DNA of 49,571 nt from Bacillus haynesii. Its GTDB lineage: Bacteria > Bacillota > Bacilli > Bacillales > Bacillaceae. Within the stretch, counting starts at the first letter, position 1. Each line of letters begins with the position of its first letter. The stretch is from assembly GCF_001969855.1 (NCBI RefSeq), contig NZ_MRBL01000028.1:1-49571 (forward strand). The letters are read 5' to 3'. Below the pieces are notes generated by a model, which searched no databases, was not told the origin of the DNA, and saw nothing but the letters and a program-made list of their open reading frames with translations. Positions 36,595 through 46,139 of the stretch are shown here, in pieces. The position numbers and the translations under genes were made by a program.

Positions 36595-37103
36595 GCCCAG
36601 TATACAAAATCTTACGAGTACCGATTAGGAAGATTCAAGCAAATTCCTACAATCCGAATTCCGTTGCCCCACCAGAAATGAAACTATTGGAGCGATCTAT
36701 TTTAGAAGATGGCTATACGATGCCGATTGTTTGTTATTACTTGAAAGAAGAAGATCACTATGAAATCGTGGACGGTTTCCACCGTTATATGGTGATGAAG
36801 CGATGTGAAGAAATCGCACAACGTGAGGATTATTGCTTACCTGTTTCTGTCATTGACAAGCCTTTATCCGATCGGATGGCAAGTACGATCCGGCACAATC
36901 GAGCACGTGGTACGCACTCGATTGATATTATGGTAGATATTGTTCGAAAACTGACAGAAGCGGGGCTTAGTGATTCGTGGATCATGGAAAATATCGGGAT
37001 GGACCAAGACGAACTTTTGCGATTAAAACAGATCAGCGGCATCGCATCTTTGTTTGCGGAAGATGAATTTTCAGAAGCGTGGGAAAGTGATGATATTATA
37101 TGA
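36576..37103 (+). CDS. IbrB-like ParB/sulfiredoxin-fold protein
   Basis: 175 residues. The N-terminal half is a ParB/Srx-like nucleotide-binding domain: the segment IQANSYNPNSVAPPEM and the motif EIVDGFHRYMVM, in the place of the ParB GxHR loop. RHNRARGTHS and a small helical region follow. It starts inside the end of the IbrA-like gene after AAAGGAGG, so the two are co-translated. The pair resembles modules found on mobile islands and near DNA-modification systems. Its role here, regulation or defence, is not proven. Confidence 0.85.
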   Translation: MGKPFISPVYKILRVPIRKIQANSYNPNSVAPPEMKLLERSILEDGYTMPIVCYYLKEEDHYEIVDGFHRYMVMKRCEEIAQREDYCLPVSVIDKPLSDRMASTIRHNRARGTHSIDIMVDIVRKLTEAGLSDSWIMENIGMDQDELLRLKQISGIASLFAEDEFSEAWESDDII

Positions 37104-37104
37104 A

Positions 37105-37140
37105 TTAAACCTCTCGTGACTAAAATCACGAGAGGTTTAA
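37105..37140 (+). terminator. perfect 15-bp hairpin after the IbrB-like gene
   Basis: TTAAACCTCTCGTGA (37105-37119) pairs exactly with 37126-37140, with a 6-base loop, directly behind the stop codon. There is no T tract after it on the plus strand, so termination is likely but not certain. Confidence 0.65.
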
Positions 37141-37278
37141 GCCAGACCGTTGACAAAATGTTTTCAGCCGTACATGCAAGGGGGAATTCAATTAACATAC
37201 GAGGTTTCAACTTAAAATCTAATGATAATTAACAGGATTCTAGTTGGTGATAGTAGGTATTGCATTATCAGTACCTTA

Positions 37279-37396
37279 GTTGAGCTGGATGGTGTCGATG
37301 ACATCTTTGATTTCCGCTTTCAGGACATCGAAGCGAAATTTCATTGCCTCCTAGACGTTATTCCTTTTTATCAATTTAAAGTGATAAAATTTTAAG
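37279..37396 (-). pseudogene. sigK fragment with flank, copy E
   Basis: On the minus strand the piece from the recombination-site-like AATGA (37345-37341) through the codons for DVIDTIQL is present (reads as far as TTGAGCTGGATGGTGTCGAT in plus orientation). Ahead of it, 37346-37396 is a diverged version of the same flank seen at copies D and H. The HTH part is missing. It is older than D and H, judging from its many substitutions. Confidence 0.75.
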
Positions 37397-37744
37397 GAGT
37401 TAAGGTGGTTACAAAAAAAATTCAAGATAACAAATCCCATGAGGTATACATTTTAGCTTGACCTTTTGGCGGAATATTGAAAGCAAAATTGCTATTTTGG
37501 GAAAGCTCGAACCAATAACTCCGCTGTAGCAAGTGTATAGAATTTGTAAATGTTTGAACCCTTAAATCCTAAGAGGAATTTATAGTGTCCAAAAGAGCCT
37601 AGAGTTCTACTTTTCTTCATTTAAAATTGTAACGAGTTAAAACTCCACTCGCTCTCCCTAAGCTTCTAAATCCAAGCTTCTTTATAATCTTAACTCCATT
37701 TTCTTCTTTAAATAACAGCCAATTTTGCCACATTGACTTCTATG
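37397..37744. other. gene-free AT-rich stretch
   Basis: No gene, hairpin or promoter that I can support. 37660-37744 has faint likeness to the middle of sigK on the minus strand and may be the decayed rest of copy F. Confidence 0.3.
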
Positions 37745-37806
37745 TTTCAAGTTCTATATTCAGTTGTATGGTATTAATTCCGTCCTTGTTTTCTGATTTG
37801 GGCAAT
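37745..37806 (-). pseudogene. sigK fragment, copy F (heavily decayed)
   Basis: About 60 bases on the minus strand align with the codons around [18 protein letters not shown], with many substitutions (plus strand reads GTTCTATATTCAGTTGTATG where copy H has GCTCCATGTTGAGCTGGATG). No flank or terminator is kept. Confidence 0.55.
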
Positions 37807-38022
37807 TTATGAGAAAAATCTTGTTTACGGTAAATTCATTTAAATAATCTAGGACCATCCTCTTTATAAAATCTATATAAAATGTATTGAAAAGTACGTG
37901 TTATAAAAAAACACTATGTTGGGTACAAATCTTAGATTTAAATGATCCCTTGGAAAATGCATAAATAGAACTCATTTGGGAAGTATGGAAATAACGTGAA
38001 ATATTAAGGAAGGTCCTGAGAA
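37807..38022 (+). other. leader of the nitrate operon
   Basis: AT-rich leader of narK. TTGAAA near 37890 and TATAAA-like hexamers occur, but no convincing sigma-A pair or FNR box (TGTGA-N6-TCACA) is seen. AAGGAAGG precedes the narK start. Confidence 0.3.
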
Positions 38023-39519
38023 ATGAAGTTAACAAAAATTCAACTGCCCCTTCAAACATTCAGCTTAATTGTGGGGTTTATGGTGTGGGTCATTATTTCA
38101 TCATTAATGACATATATCAAACAGGATATAGCACTTTCGTCAACGCAATTATCATGGGTAACCGCAATTCCAGTAATATTAGGATCTGTTCTTAGGGTGC
38201 CGATTGGTTACTGGACGAATCGGTATGGAGCAAGGCGTGTTTTTCTCATAAGCCTTTTATTTTTGATAATTCCCGTCTATTATTTAAGCCTTGCTGATAC
38301 ATTTAATGACTTAGTCATCGCTGGGCTATTTTTAGGAGTCGGCGGAGCAATATTTTCGGTGGGAGTTACTTCTTTGCCAAAGTATTATCCAAAAGACCGG
38401 CATGGATTTGTCAATGGGGTGTACGGAGCTGGAAATATCGGAACAGCGCTGACTTCATTTGGTGCTCCTTTTCTTGCAAATCAAATGGGGTGGGAAGCGA
38501 CTGTCAGGATTTTTCTGATTCCTCTGCTCATATTGGCTGTTCTAAATTTCTTATTGGGAGATAGACATGAGCCAAAAGTGAAAACAGCTTTAAAGGAGCA
38601 AATTCTTAGCGTTTACCGTGATGAGAAACTGTGGTTTCTCAGCCTTTTTTACTTTATAACGTTTGGCTCATTTGTGGCATTTACCGTATACCTTCCTAAT
38701 TTTTTGGTTACTCAATTTAAACTAAGCGAAGTTGATGCAGGGTTGCGTACAGCAGGATTTATCACGATTTGTACGCTATTTCGCCCCCTTGGAGGGTGGC
38801 TGGGGGATAAGTTCAATCCATTTAAAGTTCTTATGATCGTATTTTCGGGATTAACTTTCTCAGGTGTATTACTCTCTTTTTCTCCAACGATTACATTGTA
38901 TACCGTAGGAGTTTTAACAGTGGCGGTTTGTTCGGGAATTGGAAATGGAACTGCGTTTAAACTGGTACCTCTCTATTTTTCAAAACAAGGTGGCATTGTT
39001 AATGGAATTGTTTCAGCCATGGGAGGACTTGGGGGATTTTTTCCACCTCTAATTTTAACAGCGGTCAATCAGATGACAGGGAATTATGCAATTGGTTTTA
39101 TGGCGTTATCCGAGTTTGCTTTGGCAGGCTTAATTATAGTTGTTTGGATGTTTTATTCTGACAGGCTTAGACTTGCGGACAACATTGTTGAAAATACTGG
39201 TCAAGGGGTAATGGTCACTAACACTAACGGCATTATTCAAAAAGTAAATCCTGCATTTAGTGCTGTAACCGGATATCAAGAAGAAGAAGCTGTCGGCCAA
39301 ACTCCGCGGCTTTTAAGGTCTGGAAGACATGATCGAGATTTTTATGAAGAGATGTGGAAGAAACTCAAGGAAAACGGGTATTGGCAGGGCGAGATTTGGA
39401 ATAAGCGTAAAAATGGAGAAGAATATCTCGAATGGTTGACAATCAGCGCCGTTGAAAATGATGCCGGTGAAGTCATGTATTATGTAGCAATTTTTAGCGA
39501 TATTTCTCAAAAAACGTAA
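38023..39519 (+). CDS. narK: NarK-type nitrate/nitrite transporter with C-terminal PAS domain
   Basis: 498 residues. About 1-380 form a 12-span major facilitator of the nitrate/nitrite porter family; RVPIGYWTNRYGARRVF is the family loop, and GVGGAIFSVGVTSLPKYYP and GNGTAFKLVPLYF match the two nitrate-signature motifs. Residues about 386-496 are a PAS domain (ENTGQGVMVTNTNGIIQKVN, GYQEEEAVGQTPRLLRSGRH, then a PAC part ending FSDIS). It closely resembles PAS domains that sit before GGDEF or kinase modules, but the protein ends there. NarK normally has no such tail, so this may be a redox- or ligand-sensing transporter. It lies 42 bases before narG and should supply nitrate and export nitrite. 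Confidence 0.92.
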   Translation: MKLTKIQLPLQTFSLIVGFMVWVIISSLMTYIKQDIALSSTQLSWVTAIPVILGSVLRVPIGYWTNRYGARRVFLISLLFLIIPVYYLSLADTFNDLVIAGLFLGVGGAIFSVGVTSLPKYYPKDRHGFVNGVYGAGNIGTALTSFGAPFLANQMGWEATVRIFLIPLLILAVLNFLLGDRHEPKVKTALKEQILSVYRDEKLWFLSLFYFITFGSFVAFTVYLPNFLVTQFKLSEVDAGLRTAGFITICTLFRPLGGWLGDKFNPFKVLMIVFSGLTFSGVLLSFSPTITLYTVGVLTVAVCSGIGNGTAFKLVPLYFSKQGGIVNGIVSAMGGLGGFFPPLILTAVNQMTGNYAIGFMALSEFALAGLIIVVWMFYSDRLRLADNIVENTGQGVMVTNTNGIIQKVNPAFSAVTGYQEEEAVGQTPRLLRSGRHDRDFYEEMWKKLKENGYWQGEIWNKRKNGEEYLEWLTISAVENDAGEVMYYVAIFSDISQKT

Positions 39520-39561
39520 AACAGAATGGGCTTCGCAAAACAATCGAAAGGGAGTATAGTC

Positions 39562-42500
39562 ATGAAGAAAAAAATATCCCCATTGCTCAAAAAGATGACT
39601 TTTTTTGGACGCACCGCTGATTTAAACAATCATAGTACGTTATCCAATGCAGACCGCGAGTCTGAAAGATACTATCGCAGAAGGTGGCAGCATGATAAGG
39701 TGGTTCGCACCACTCATGGCGTGAACTGCACCGGTTCCTGCAGCTGGAAAGTTCATGTGAAAGACGGAATTATCACATGGGAAACACAACAAACAGACTA
39801 TCCGACTACCGGTCCGAACATGCCTGAATATGAGCCGAGAGGATGCCCGCGCGGTGCGAGTTTCTCATGGTATACATACAGCCCGATACGAGTTCGTTTT
39901 CCATATGTGAGAAGCGCTTTGTTAAAAGTGTGGAAGGAAGCCATGCAAAAAACGAACGATCCGGTCGAGGCATGGGAAGTGATTGCTGAGAATCCCGACT
40001 TGCAAAAAGCTTATAAACAAGCGCGCGGTAAAGGAGGATTCGTCCGGGCAAACTGGGATGAAGTAAATATGATGATTGCCGCTCAATTAATTTTTACGAT
40101 TAAAAAATACGGCCCCGACCGCATTGTAGGTTTTTCGCCGATCCCGGCAATGTCCATGGTCAGTTATGCGGGCGGGTCGAGGTTTTTGAATTTAATCGGC
40201 GCGCCGCTGCTCAGTTTTTACGACTGGTATGCCGATCTCCCGCCTGCATCACCGCAAGTTTGGGGCGAACAGACGGATGTTCCTGAAAGCTCTGATTGGT
40301 ACAACTCCAGCTACTTACTGGTATGGGGTTCTAATTTGCCGCAAACGAGGACGCCTGATGCTCATTTCTATGTTGAAGCAAGGTATAACGGGACTAAAGT
40401 AGTTTCTATCAGCCCTGATTATGCTGAGTTTGTTAAATTTGCCGATCATTGGTTAAACGTTAGTCCAGGTATGGATTCAGCGTTGGCGATGGCGATGACC
40501 CATGTTGTTCTCAAAGAATTTTATGTCGACCAAAAAACGCCTTATTTCGAAGATTACGTCAAGAAATATACTGATTTGCCTTTTCTTATTACATTAAAAA
40601 AGCATGGCAACCACTATAAAACAGACCGGTTTTTGCGTGCAAGTGACCTGGGGATGAATGTAAACAAGGCTGAATGGAAAACGATTGTATTTGATAAAAA
40701 CTCCAATCAGTATGCTGTACCTAATGGAACCATCGGTCATCGCTGGTCGGAAGGAGGGGAGTGGAATTTACACCTGAAAGATACTGAAAATCAGCTCGGA
40801 GATCTTGAACCTGCACTCTCCTTTTTAGGGATTGAAGATGAAACCGTATTGCTGCAGTTTCCTTACTTTGGTCAAGAACAGAAGCAAATTATCGCACGAG
40901 GAGTACCAGTTAAGGAAATTCAACAAAATGGCGAGTCTGTTTATGTCACAACCGTCTTTGATCTCATGCTCGCGCAAACAGGCGTGAATCGCGGATTGCC
41001 CGGTGATTATCCAAAAGATTATGATGACCCGAAACCATACACACCGGCATGGCAAGAACAAATTACCGGTGTGGATCGTAAATTAGCTGCTCAAATTGCA
41101 AGAGAATTCGCCCAAAATGCGGTTGATAGCAAGGGACGGTCGATGATTATCATGGGATCAGGCATTAACCATTGGTATCATTCTGATACCATTTACAGGG
41201 CGATTCTCAATCTGGTTTTGTTAACAGGCTCACAGGGCGTAAACGGGGGAGGATGGGCGCATTACGTCGGTCAGGAAAAAGTACGCCCCCTTGAAGGATG
41301 GCAAACTGTGGCGATGGCACGTGACTGGGGAGGTCCGCCGCGTTTACAAAATGGAACATCTTTCTTTTACTTCGTGACAGAGCAATGGCGTTATGAAGAT
41401 CAAAAATCCGCAGATTTAATTTCACCGTTAGTCGAAAAGCCCAGATATCATCATCTGGGAGATTATAATGTACTCGCTGCAAGATTAGGGTGGCTGCCTT
41501 CCTATCCGCAGTTTAATAAAAACTCGATTACGTTGTACGAAGAGGCAAAGGCAGCTAATAATGGTGAAGCTGTGAAGTATGTCGTTGATCAAATGAAAAA
41601 TGGTCAAATGAAATTCTCAATTGAAGAGCCGGGTAATCCTGTTAATTTTCCGAAAACGTTATTTGTATGGAGGGCGAATTTAATCGGAATTTCTGCAAAG
41701 GGACATGAATATTTTCTGAAACACCTGCTCGGTACACATTCAAGCATTTTAGGCGAACAAGATCAATCCCTGCATACAGAAGAGGTAGATCCAGCATCTG
41801 TTGCAGAAGAAGGAAAACTTGATTTGCTTATTAATATGGATTTTCGAATGTCAGGTACGGGATTGTATTCGGATATTGTCTTGCCGGCTGCAACCTGGTA
41901 TGAAAAGTATGATATCAGCTCAACTGATATGCATCCTTTTATTCACCCTTTCAATCCTGCGATTACACCGCCATGGGAGAGCCGGTCTGATTGGGATACG
42001 TTTAAAAAGCTGGCTAAAACGTTTCAATCTTTAGCTGAAAAATATCTGCCGGAGACAGTAAAGGACATTGTCACTGCACCGCTCCTTCACGATACTACAG
42101 ATGAGACATCACAGGCGTTAGGATTGATTCCTGATTGGAAAAAGAATGAAATCGAACCTGTTCCTGGAGAGAACTTCCCGCGTATTCATGTCGTCGAAAG
42201 GGAGTATACGAAAGTATACGATAAATTCATTGCGCTTGGGCCAAATATACGGGAAAAAATCGGTGCAAAGGGACTGAGCTGGGATGCTAAAGAGGAGTAT
42301 GACGAATTAAAAGATATTTTAGGTACGGCTAAAACGACTAAAGAATATAAAGATTGCCCCGACATCTCAGCAGACCGAAACGCTGCGGAGGCCATTCTGA
42401 CGCTATCCAGCACTACAAATGGTTCGCTCGCGATGAAAGCATGGGATACATTGGAAAAGAAAACGGGGCAAAAGTTAAAGGACCTGGCCATTGAACGGGC

Positions 42501-43245
42501 TGAAGAGCACATTTCATTTGACGAGATTACAGCCCAACCGAGAAAGGTTTTATCCTCTCCGGTCTATAGCGGGACGGAGACAGGCAATCGTCGTTACTCG
42601 CCTTTTACGACAAATATAGAACGGCTTATTCCATTCCGAACTTTGACCGGCAGACAGCATTTTTTCTTAGACCATGAAATCATGCGGGAATTTGGAGAAG
42701 ATCTGCCGACATTTAAAGCGCCTTTAAGAAAAGCTGCTTTCTATAATAAAGATGGTCAGCCGGCATCAACAACACAGGAAATAAAACTGCGCTATTTAAC
42801 GCCTCATTTTAAATGGTCTTACCACAGCACATACTATGACACATTGCCGATGCTTACGCTGTTCAGGGGCGGACCGCATGTATGGATGAATAATAAAGAT
42901 GCGGAAACTGTGGGCATACGTGATAATGACTGGCTGGAAATGTACAACCGCAACGGAGTTGTCGTCGCCAGGGCTGTCGTCAGTCATCGATTACCGAGAG
43001 GCGTGGCGTTTATGTATCATGTGCAGGACAGAACGATTAATGTTCCCGGTTCCAAAATAACGAAAGAACGCGGGGGAACTTTTAATAGCCCCACTAGGAT
43101 TCACGTTAAGCCGACACAAATGATAGGGGGATACGCGCAACTAAGCTATGGATTTAATTATTACGGCCCGACCGGAAACCAAAGAGATGAACAAGTCGTT
43201 ATTCGTAAATTAGAGCGAAACGAGGTAGATTGGCTTGAAGATTAA
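39562..43245 (+). CDS. narG: respiratory nitrate reductase alpha subunit
   Basis: 1,227 residues, the catalytic subunit that reduces nitrate to nitrite at a bis-MGD molybdenum centre on the inner face of the membrane. The FS0 iron-sulfur cluster ligands are visible as His52, Cys56, Cys60 and Cys95 (THGVNCTGSC, then GCPRGAS). The molybdenum ligand Asp221 lies in SFYDWYADLPPASP. RTPDAHFYVEARYNG and QDRTINVPGSK are typical NarG segments. No twin-arginine leader is present apart from the family's vestigial N-terminus. The start at 39562 follows AAAGGGAG; the longer frame from 39526 is not supported. Confidence 0.97.
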   Translation: MKKKISPLLKKMTFFGRTADLNNHSTLSNADRESERYYRRRWQHDKVVRTTHGVNCTGSCSWKVHVKDGIITWETQQTDYPTTGPNMPEYEPRGCPRGASFSWYTYSPIRVRFPYVRSALLKVWKEAMQKTNDPVEAWEVIAENPDLQKAYKQARGKGGFVRANWDEVNMMIAAQLIFTIKKYGPDRIVGFSPIPAMSMVSYAGGSRFLNLIGAPLLSFYDWYADLPPASPQVWGEQTDVPESSDWYNSSYLLVWGSNLPQTRTPDAHFYVEARYNGTKVVSISPDYAEFVKFADHWLNVSPGMDSALAMAMTHVVLKEFYVDQKTPYFEDYVKKYTDLPFLITLKKHGNHYKTDRFLRASDLGMNVNKAEWKTIVFDKNSNQYAVPNGTIGHRWSEGGEWNLHLKDTENQLGDLEPALSFLGIEDETVLLQFPYFGQEQKQIIARGVPVKEIQQNGESVYVTTVFDLMLAQTGVNRGLPGDYPKDYDDPKPYTPAWQEQITGVDRKLAAQIAREFAQNAVDSKGRSMIIMGSGINHWYHSDTIYRAILNLVLLTGSQGVNGGGWAHYVGQEKVRPLEGWQTVAMARDWGGPPRLQNGTSFFYFVTEQWRYEDQKSADLISPLVEKPRYHHLGDYNVLAARLGWLPSYPQFNKNSITLYEEAKAANNGEAVKYVVDQMKNGQMKFSIEEPGNPVNFPKTLFVWRANLIGISAKGHEYFLKHLLGTHSSILGEQDQSLHTEEVDPASVAEEGKLDLLINMDFRMSGTGLYSDIVLPAATWYEKYDISSTDMHPFIHPFNPAITPPWESRSDWDTFKKLAKTFQSLAEKYLPETVKDIVTAPLLHDTTDETSQALGLIPDWKKNEIEPVPGENFPRIHVVEREYTKVYDKFIALGPNIREKIGAKGLSWDAKEEYDELKDILGTAKTTKEYKDCPDISADRNAAEAILTLSSTTNGSLAMKAWDTLEKKTGQKLKDLAIERAEEHISFDEITAQPRKVLSSPVYSGTETGNRRYSPFTTNIERLIPFRTLTGRQHFFLDHEIMREFGEDLPTFKAPLRKAAFYNKDGQPASTTQEIKLRYLTPHFKWSYHSTYYDTLPMLTLFRGGPHVWMNNKDAETVGIRDNDWLEMYNRNGVVVARAVVSHRLPRGVAFMYHVQDRTINVPGSKITKERGGTFNSPTRIHVKPTQMIGGYAQLSYGFNYYGPTGNQRDEQVVIRKLERNEVDWLED

Positions 43246-44785
43246 AGCGCAATTCGGAATGGTGATGAACCTTGATAAATGCATTGGCTGCCACACATGC
43301 AGTGTGACCTGCAATAATACATGGACGAATCGTACCGGTGCCGAATATATGTGGTGGAACAACGTCGAAACAAAACCGGGTGTTGGCTACCCGAGGGAAT
43401 GGGAAAACCAAGAAACCCAGCGCGGAGGTTGGGAGTTGAAGAACGGAAAGATCGAACTGAAAGCCGGAGGCCGTGCCAAAAAGCTGCTCAATATCTTTTA
43501 CAACCCCGATTTGACACGTATCGATGATTATTATGAGCCGTGGACCTATGATTACGAGAATTTAATCAAAAGTCCTCAGAAAAAGCATCAGCCAGTGGCA
43601 AGGCCTATCTCGCAGCTTACCGGCGAATACATCGATTTGAAATGGGGGCCGAACTGGGAGGACGATCTTGCAGGTGTTTATGAAACGGCTAAAAAGGACC
43701 CGAATATGCACAATGTGGATGAACAGGTCATCCAAGAATATGAACAAGCGTTTATGATGTATTTGCCGAGGATTTGTGAACACTGCATCAATCCGTCATG
43801 TCTCTCTTCCTGTCCGTCCGGGGCCATTTACAAACGCGATGAAGACGGCATCGTTCTTGTTGATGAGGATGCATGCCGCAGCTGGCGTTTTTGCATGTCA
43901 GGCTGTCCGTATAAAAAAGTTTATTTTAACTGGAAGACGAATAAAGCCGAAAAGTGTACGTTTTGTTTTCCGCGTATTGAAAACGGCCAACCAACGGTTT
44001 GTTCTGAAACCTGTGTCGGCCGCTTGCGTTATATCGGCATCGTCCTTTATGACGCAGATAAAATAGAAGAGGCGGCATCTGTTGAAAATCCACAAGATTT
44101 ATATGAATCACACTTGGGTATTTTTTTAGATCCAAATGATCCGGATGTCGTGAGACAGGCAAAAAAAGACGGAATTCCGGAAGATTGGATAGAAGCAGCC
44201 CAAGCGTCTCCCGTGTATAATCTTGCCGTGAAACATAAGGTGGCATTACCTCTGCATCCGGAATACAGGACCTTGCCAATGGTGTGGTACATCCCGCCTT
44301 TAAGCCCAATTACCAATACGTTCGGCGGTCAAATTGATATGCTGGATCCCAGAATCATTTTCCCGACGATCAAGCAATTCAGAATTCCCATCCAATACCT
44401 TGCAAATTTGATGTCAGCTGGGGATACGAAAGTAATTGAACGGGTATTAAAGAAAATGGTTGCCATGAGGAGTTATATGAGAAGCGTTAACCTGAAGCAA
44501 TCATTTGATAAAGCCGTTCTTAAAGATGCCGAGTTAACGGAAGAAACTGCCGTAGAATTGTATGAATTATCTGCAATAGCGAAATACAATGATCGTTATG
44601 TTATTCCAAAATCACACCGGGAAGAAGCAGGCAATATGTATTCGGGACAAGGATCTTCGGGGTACGAATTTATGGAGGGCTGCTCAGGCTGCAGTTTAGG
44701 CACTGAAAAATATGAAGATTTATACGCCTTCAGTGAAGAATATTGGAGTGATCTAAATGGAAATGCAATGGATGGAAGAAGATAG
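43235..44785 (+). CDS. narH: respiratory nitrate reductase beta subunit
   Basis: 516 residues, the iron-sulfur electron-transfer subunit. The first cluster set is CIGCHTCSVTC (16-26), followed by CEHCINPSCLSSCPSG. In the third set a tryptophan replaces one cysteine (CRSWRFCMSGCP), which gives the characteristic 3Fe-4S centre of NarH. CTFCFPRIENGQPTVCSETC completes the set. It starts at TTG and overlaps narG by 11 bases, after GAGGTAG. It binds NarG and NarI at the membrane. Confidence 0.96.
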   Translation: MKIKAQFGMVMNLDKCIGCHTCSVTCNNTWTNRTGAEYMWWNNVETKPGVGYPREWENQETQRGGWELKNGKIELKAGGRAKKLLNIFYNPDLTRIDDYYEPWTYDYENLIKSPQKKHQPVARPISQLTGEYIDLKWGPNWEDDLAGVYETAKKDPNMHNVDEQVIQEYEQAFMMYLPRICEHCINPSCLSSCPSGAIYKRDEDGIVLVDEDACRSWRFCMSGCPYKKVYFNWKTNKAEKCTFCFPRIENGQPTVCSETCVGRLRYIGIVLYDADKIEEAASVENPQDLYESHLGIFLDPNDPDVVRQAKKDGIPEDWIEAAQASPVYNLAVKHKVALPLHPEYRTLPMVWYIPPLSPITNTFGGQIDMLDPRIIFPTIKQFRIPIQYLANLMSAGDTKVIERVLKKMVAMRSYMRSVNLKQSFDKAVLKDAELTEETAVELYELSAIAKYNDRYVIPKSHREEAGNMYSGQGSSGYEFMEGCSGCSLGTEKYEDLYAFSEEYWSDLNGNAMDGRR

Positions 44786-45320
44786 ATTGGTGTTTAAACT
44801 TTGTTCATTATTCTTGAGATATCCAGATAAAGAATGGACTGAATCGGAAGAAGTAAATCAAATTGTGGATGAAATGACGGACAAAGGGATGAAACACTGC
44901 CTCCGGCAGTTTCTGACCTATGTGAATGAAACCTCTTATAAAGAGTTGTGCGAGAACTATGTGAGGTGGTTCGACTTTAGCGAACCAAAAACCCTTTATT
45001 TAACTCATGCAAGGTTTGGAGAGAACAGAGAGCGCGGCTTGGCTTTTGTAAAACTAAAAATGGAGTTTGCAAAAGCCGGGTTTTACATTAAAAATGATGA
45101 ATTGCCTGATTATTTACCGCTTATCTTAGAGTTTGCATCAATTGCGGAAAAAGACTTTGTTCAAAAGGTGTTTTTAATCCACAAAAAAGCAATTGATCAA
45201 TTACTGACAGAACTCGAAAAAGAGGATAATCCGTATGGTTTTTTATTAAAAGCTTGTTTAGCAGACATTGCAGCATATTTGCCGTCTAATGAAAAAGACG
45301 CGGATCACCATGCGGGATAA
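44757..45320 (+). CDS. narJ: nitrate reductase molybdenum cofactor assembly chaperone
   Basis: 187 residues of the NarJ/NarW family, a cytoplasmic chaperone that holds NarGH until the molybdenum cofactor is inserted. FKLCSLFLRYPDKEWTE and YLTHARFGENRERGLAFVKL are conserved. It overlaps narH by 29 bases; the first ATG (44757) fits GGAGTGATC, though later methionines at codons 3 and 5 are possible starts. Confidence 0.93.
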   Translation: MEMQWMEEDRLVFKLCSLFLRYPDKEWTESEEVNQIVDEMTDKGMKHCLRQFLTYVNETSYKELCENYVRWFDFSEPKTLYLTHARFGENRERGLAFVKLKMEFAKAGFYIKNDELPDYLPLILEFASIAEKDFVQKVFLIHKKAIDQLLTELEKEDNPYGFLLKACLADIAAYLPSNEKDADHHAG

Positions 45321-45340
45321 ATCGAATTGGAGGGATTGTT

Positions 45341-46060
45341 ATGACAAAATTAGATTATTTCTTATGGGTAATCATCCCCTATTTATCGTTAACGATTTTT
45401 GTTGTCGGCCATATTCATCGTTATAATACAGATCAATTCGGTTGGTCGGCCCAATCAAGCGAATTTATCCAAAAAGATCAATTATTGAAGTCGGGGAGCA
45501 CACTGTTTCACTACGGCGTAATTTTTGTTTTCTTTGGACATGTGGCAGGGGTGCTGATTCCTAAAGGGCTTTATGATGTGATCGGAATAACTGAACATAT
45601 GTATCACTTTGGCGCTGTATGGTTCGGGGGAGCCGCCGGGGTGATGATGGTTGTTGGAGGAGCATTATTGACAGTACGGCGGCTTAGAAGCAAAAGGGTA
45701 AGGAGAAACAGCCCAAAGAAAGACCTTTATGTTTTGCTTTTAATCGGAGTTGTGACCGTTGTTGGTTTTACGAATACTGTGGCTTATACAGCGACAGGGG
45801 GAGAGTTTGACTACCGGGCAACGATAGGTCCGTGGTTCAGGGGAATTTTGAGCTTTCAGCCTTCTCCATATTTGGTGATGAACGCACCGCTCGGGTTTCA
45901 ACTTCATATTTTGGCGGCGTTTGTTTTATTTGCAGTTTGGCCTTATACGAGGTTGGTTCATGTGTGGAGTCTGCCTTTAGAATATTTGTCTAGAAAGTAC
46001 ATCGTATACAGAAAAATGAATCCGAAAAAAGCCCTTAAATATATAGAACGGAAAAATTAA
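45341..46060 (+). CDS. narI: respiratory nitrate reductase gamma subunit, cytochrome b
   Basis: 239 residues with five membrane segments. It takes electrons from menaquinol through two b hemes and passes them to NarH. Heme ligand histidines lie in FHYGVIFVFFGHVAG and in the C-terminal LHILAAFVLFAVWPYTRLVH segment. FRGILSFQPSPYLVMNAPL is a typical NarI loop. The start follows TTGGAGGG. It closes the narKGHJI operon. Confidence 0.96.
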   Translation: MTKLDYFLWVIIPYLSLTIFVVGHIHRYNTDQFGWSAQSSEFIQKDQLLKSGSTLFHYGVIFVFFGHVAGVLIPKGLYDVIGITEHMYHFGAVWFGGAAGVMMVVGGALLTVRRLRSKRVRRNSPKKDLYVLLLIGVVTVVGFTNTVAYTATGGEFDYRATIGPWFRGILSFQPSPYLVMNAPLGFQLHILAAFVLFAVWPYTRLVHVWSLPLEYLSRKYIVYRKMNPKKALKYIERKN

Positions 46061-46076
46061 ACTGCTCTGAATACAA

Positions 46077-46112
46077 AAAGCCACTTCGGTAAGACCCTAG
46101 AGTGGCTCATTT
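46077..46112 (+). terminator. terminator at the end of the nar operon
   Basis: AGCCACT (46079-46085) pairs with AGTGGCT (46101-46107), flanked by AAAA and CATTTAATT. It lies between the convergent narI and hemerythrin-like genes. Confidence 0.65.
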
Positions 46113-46139
46113 AATTATCATTGACTATAACGCGCTTCA

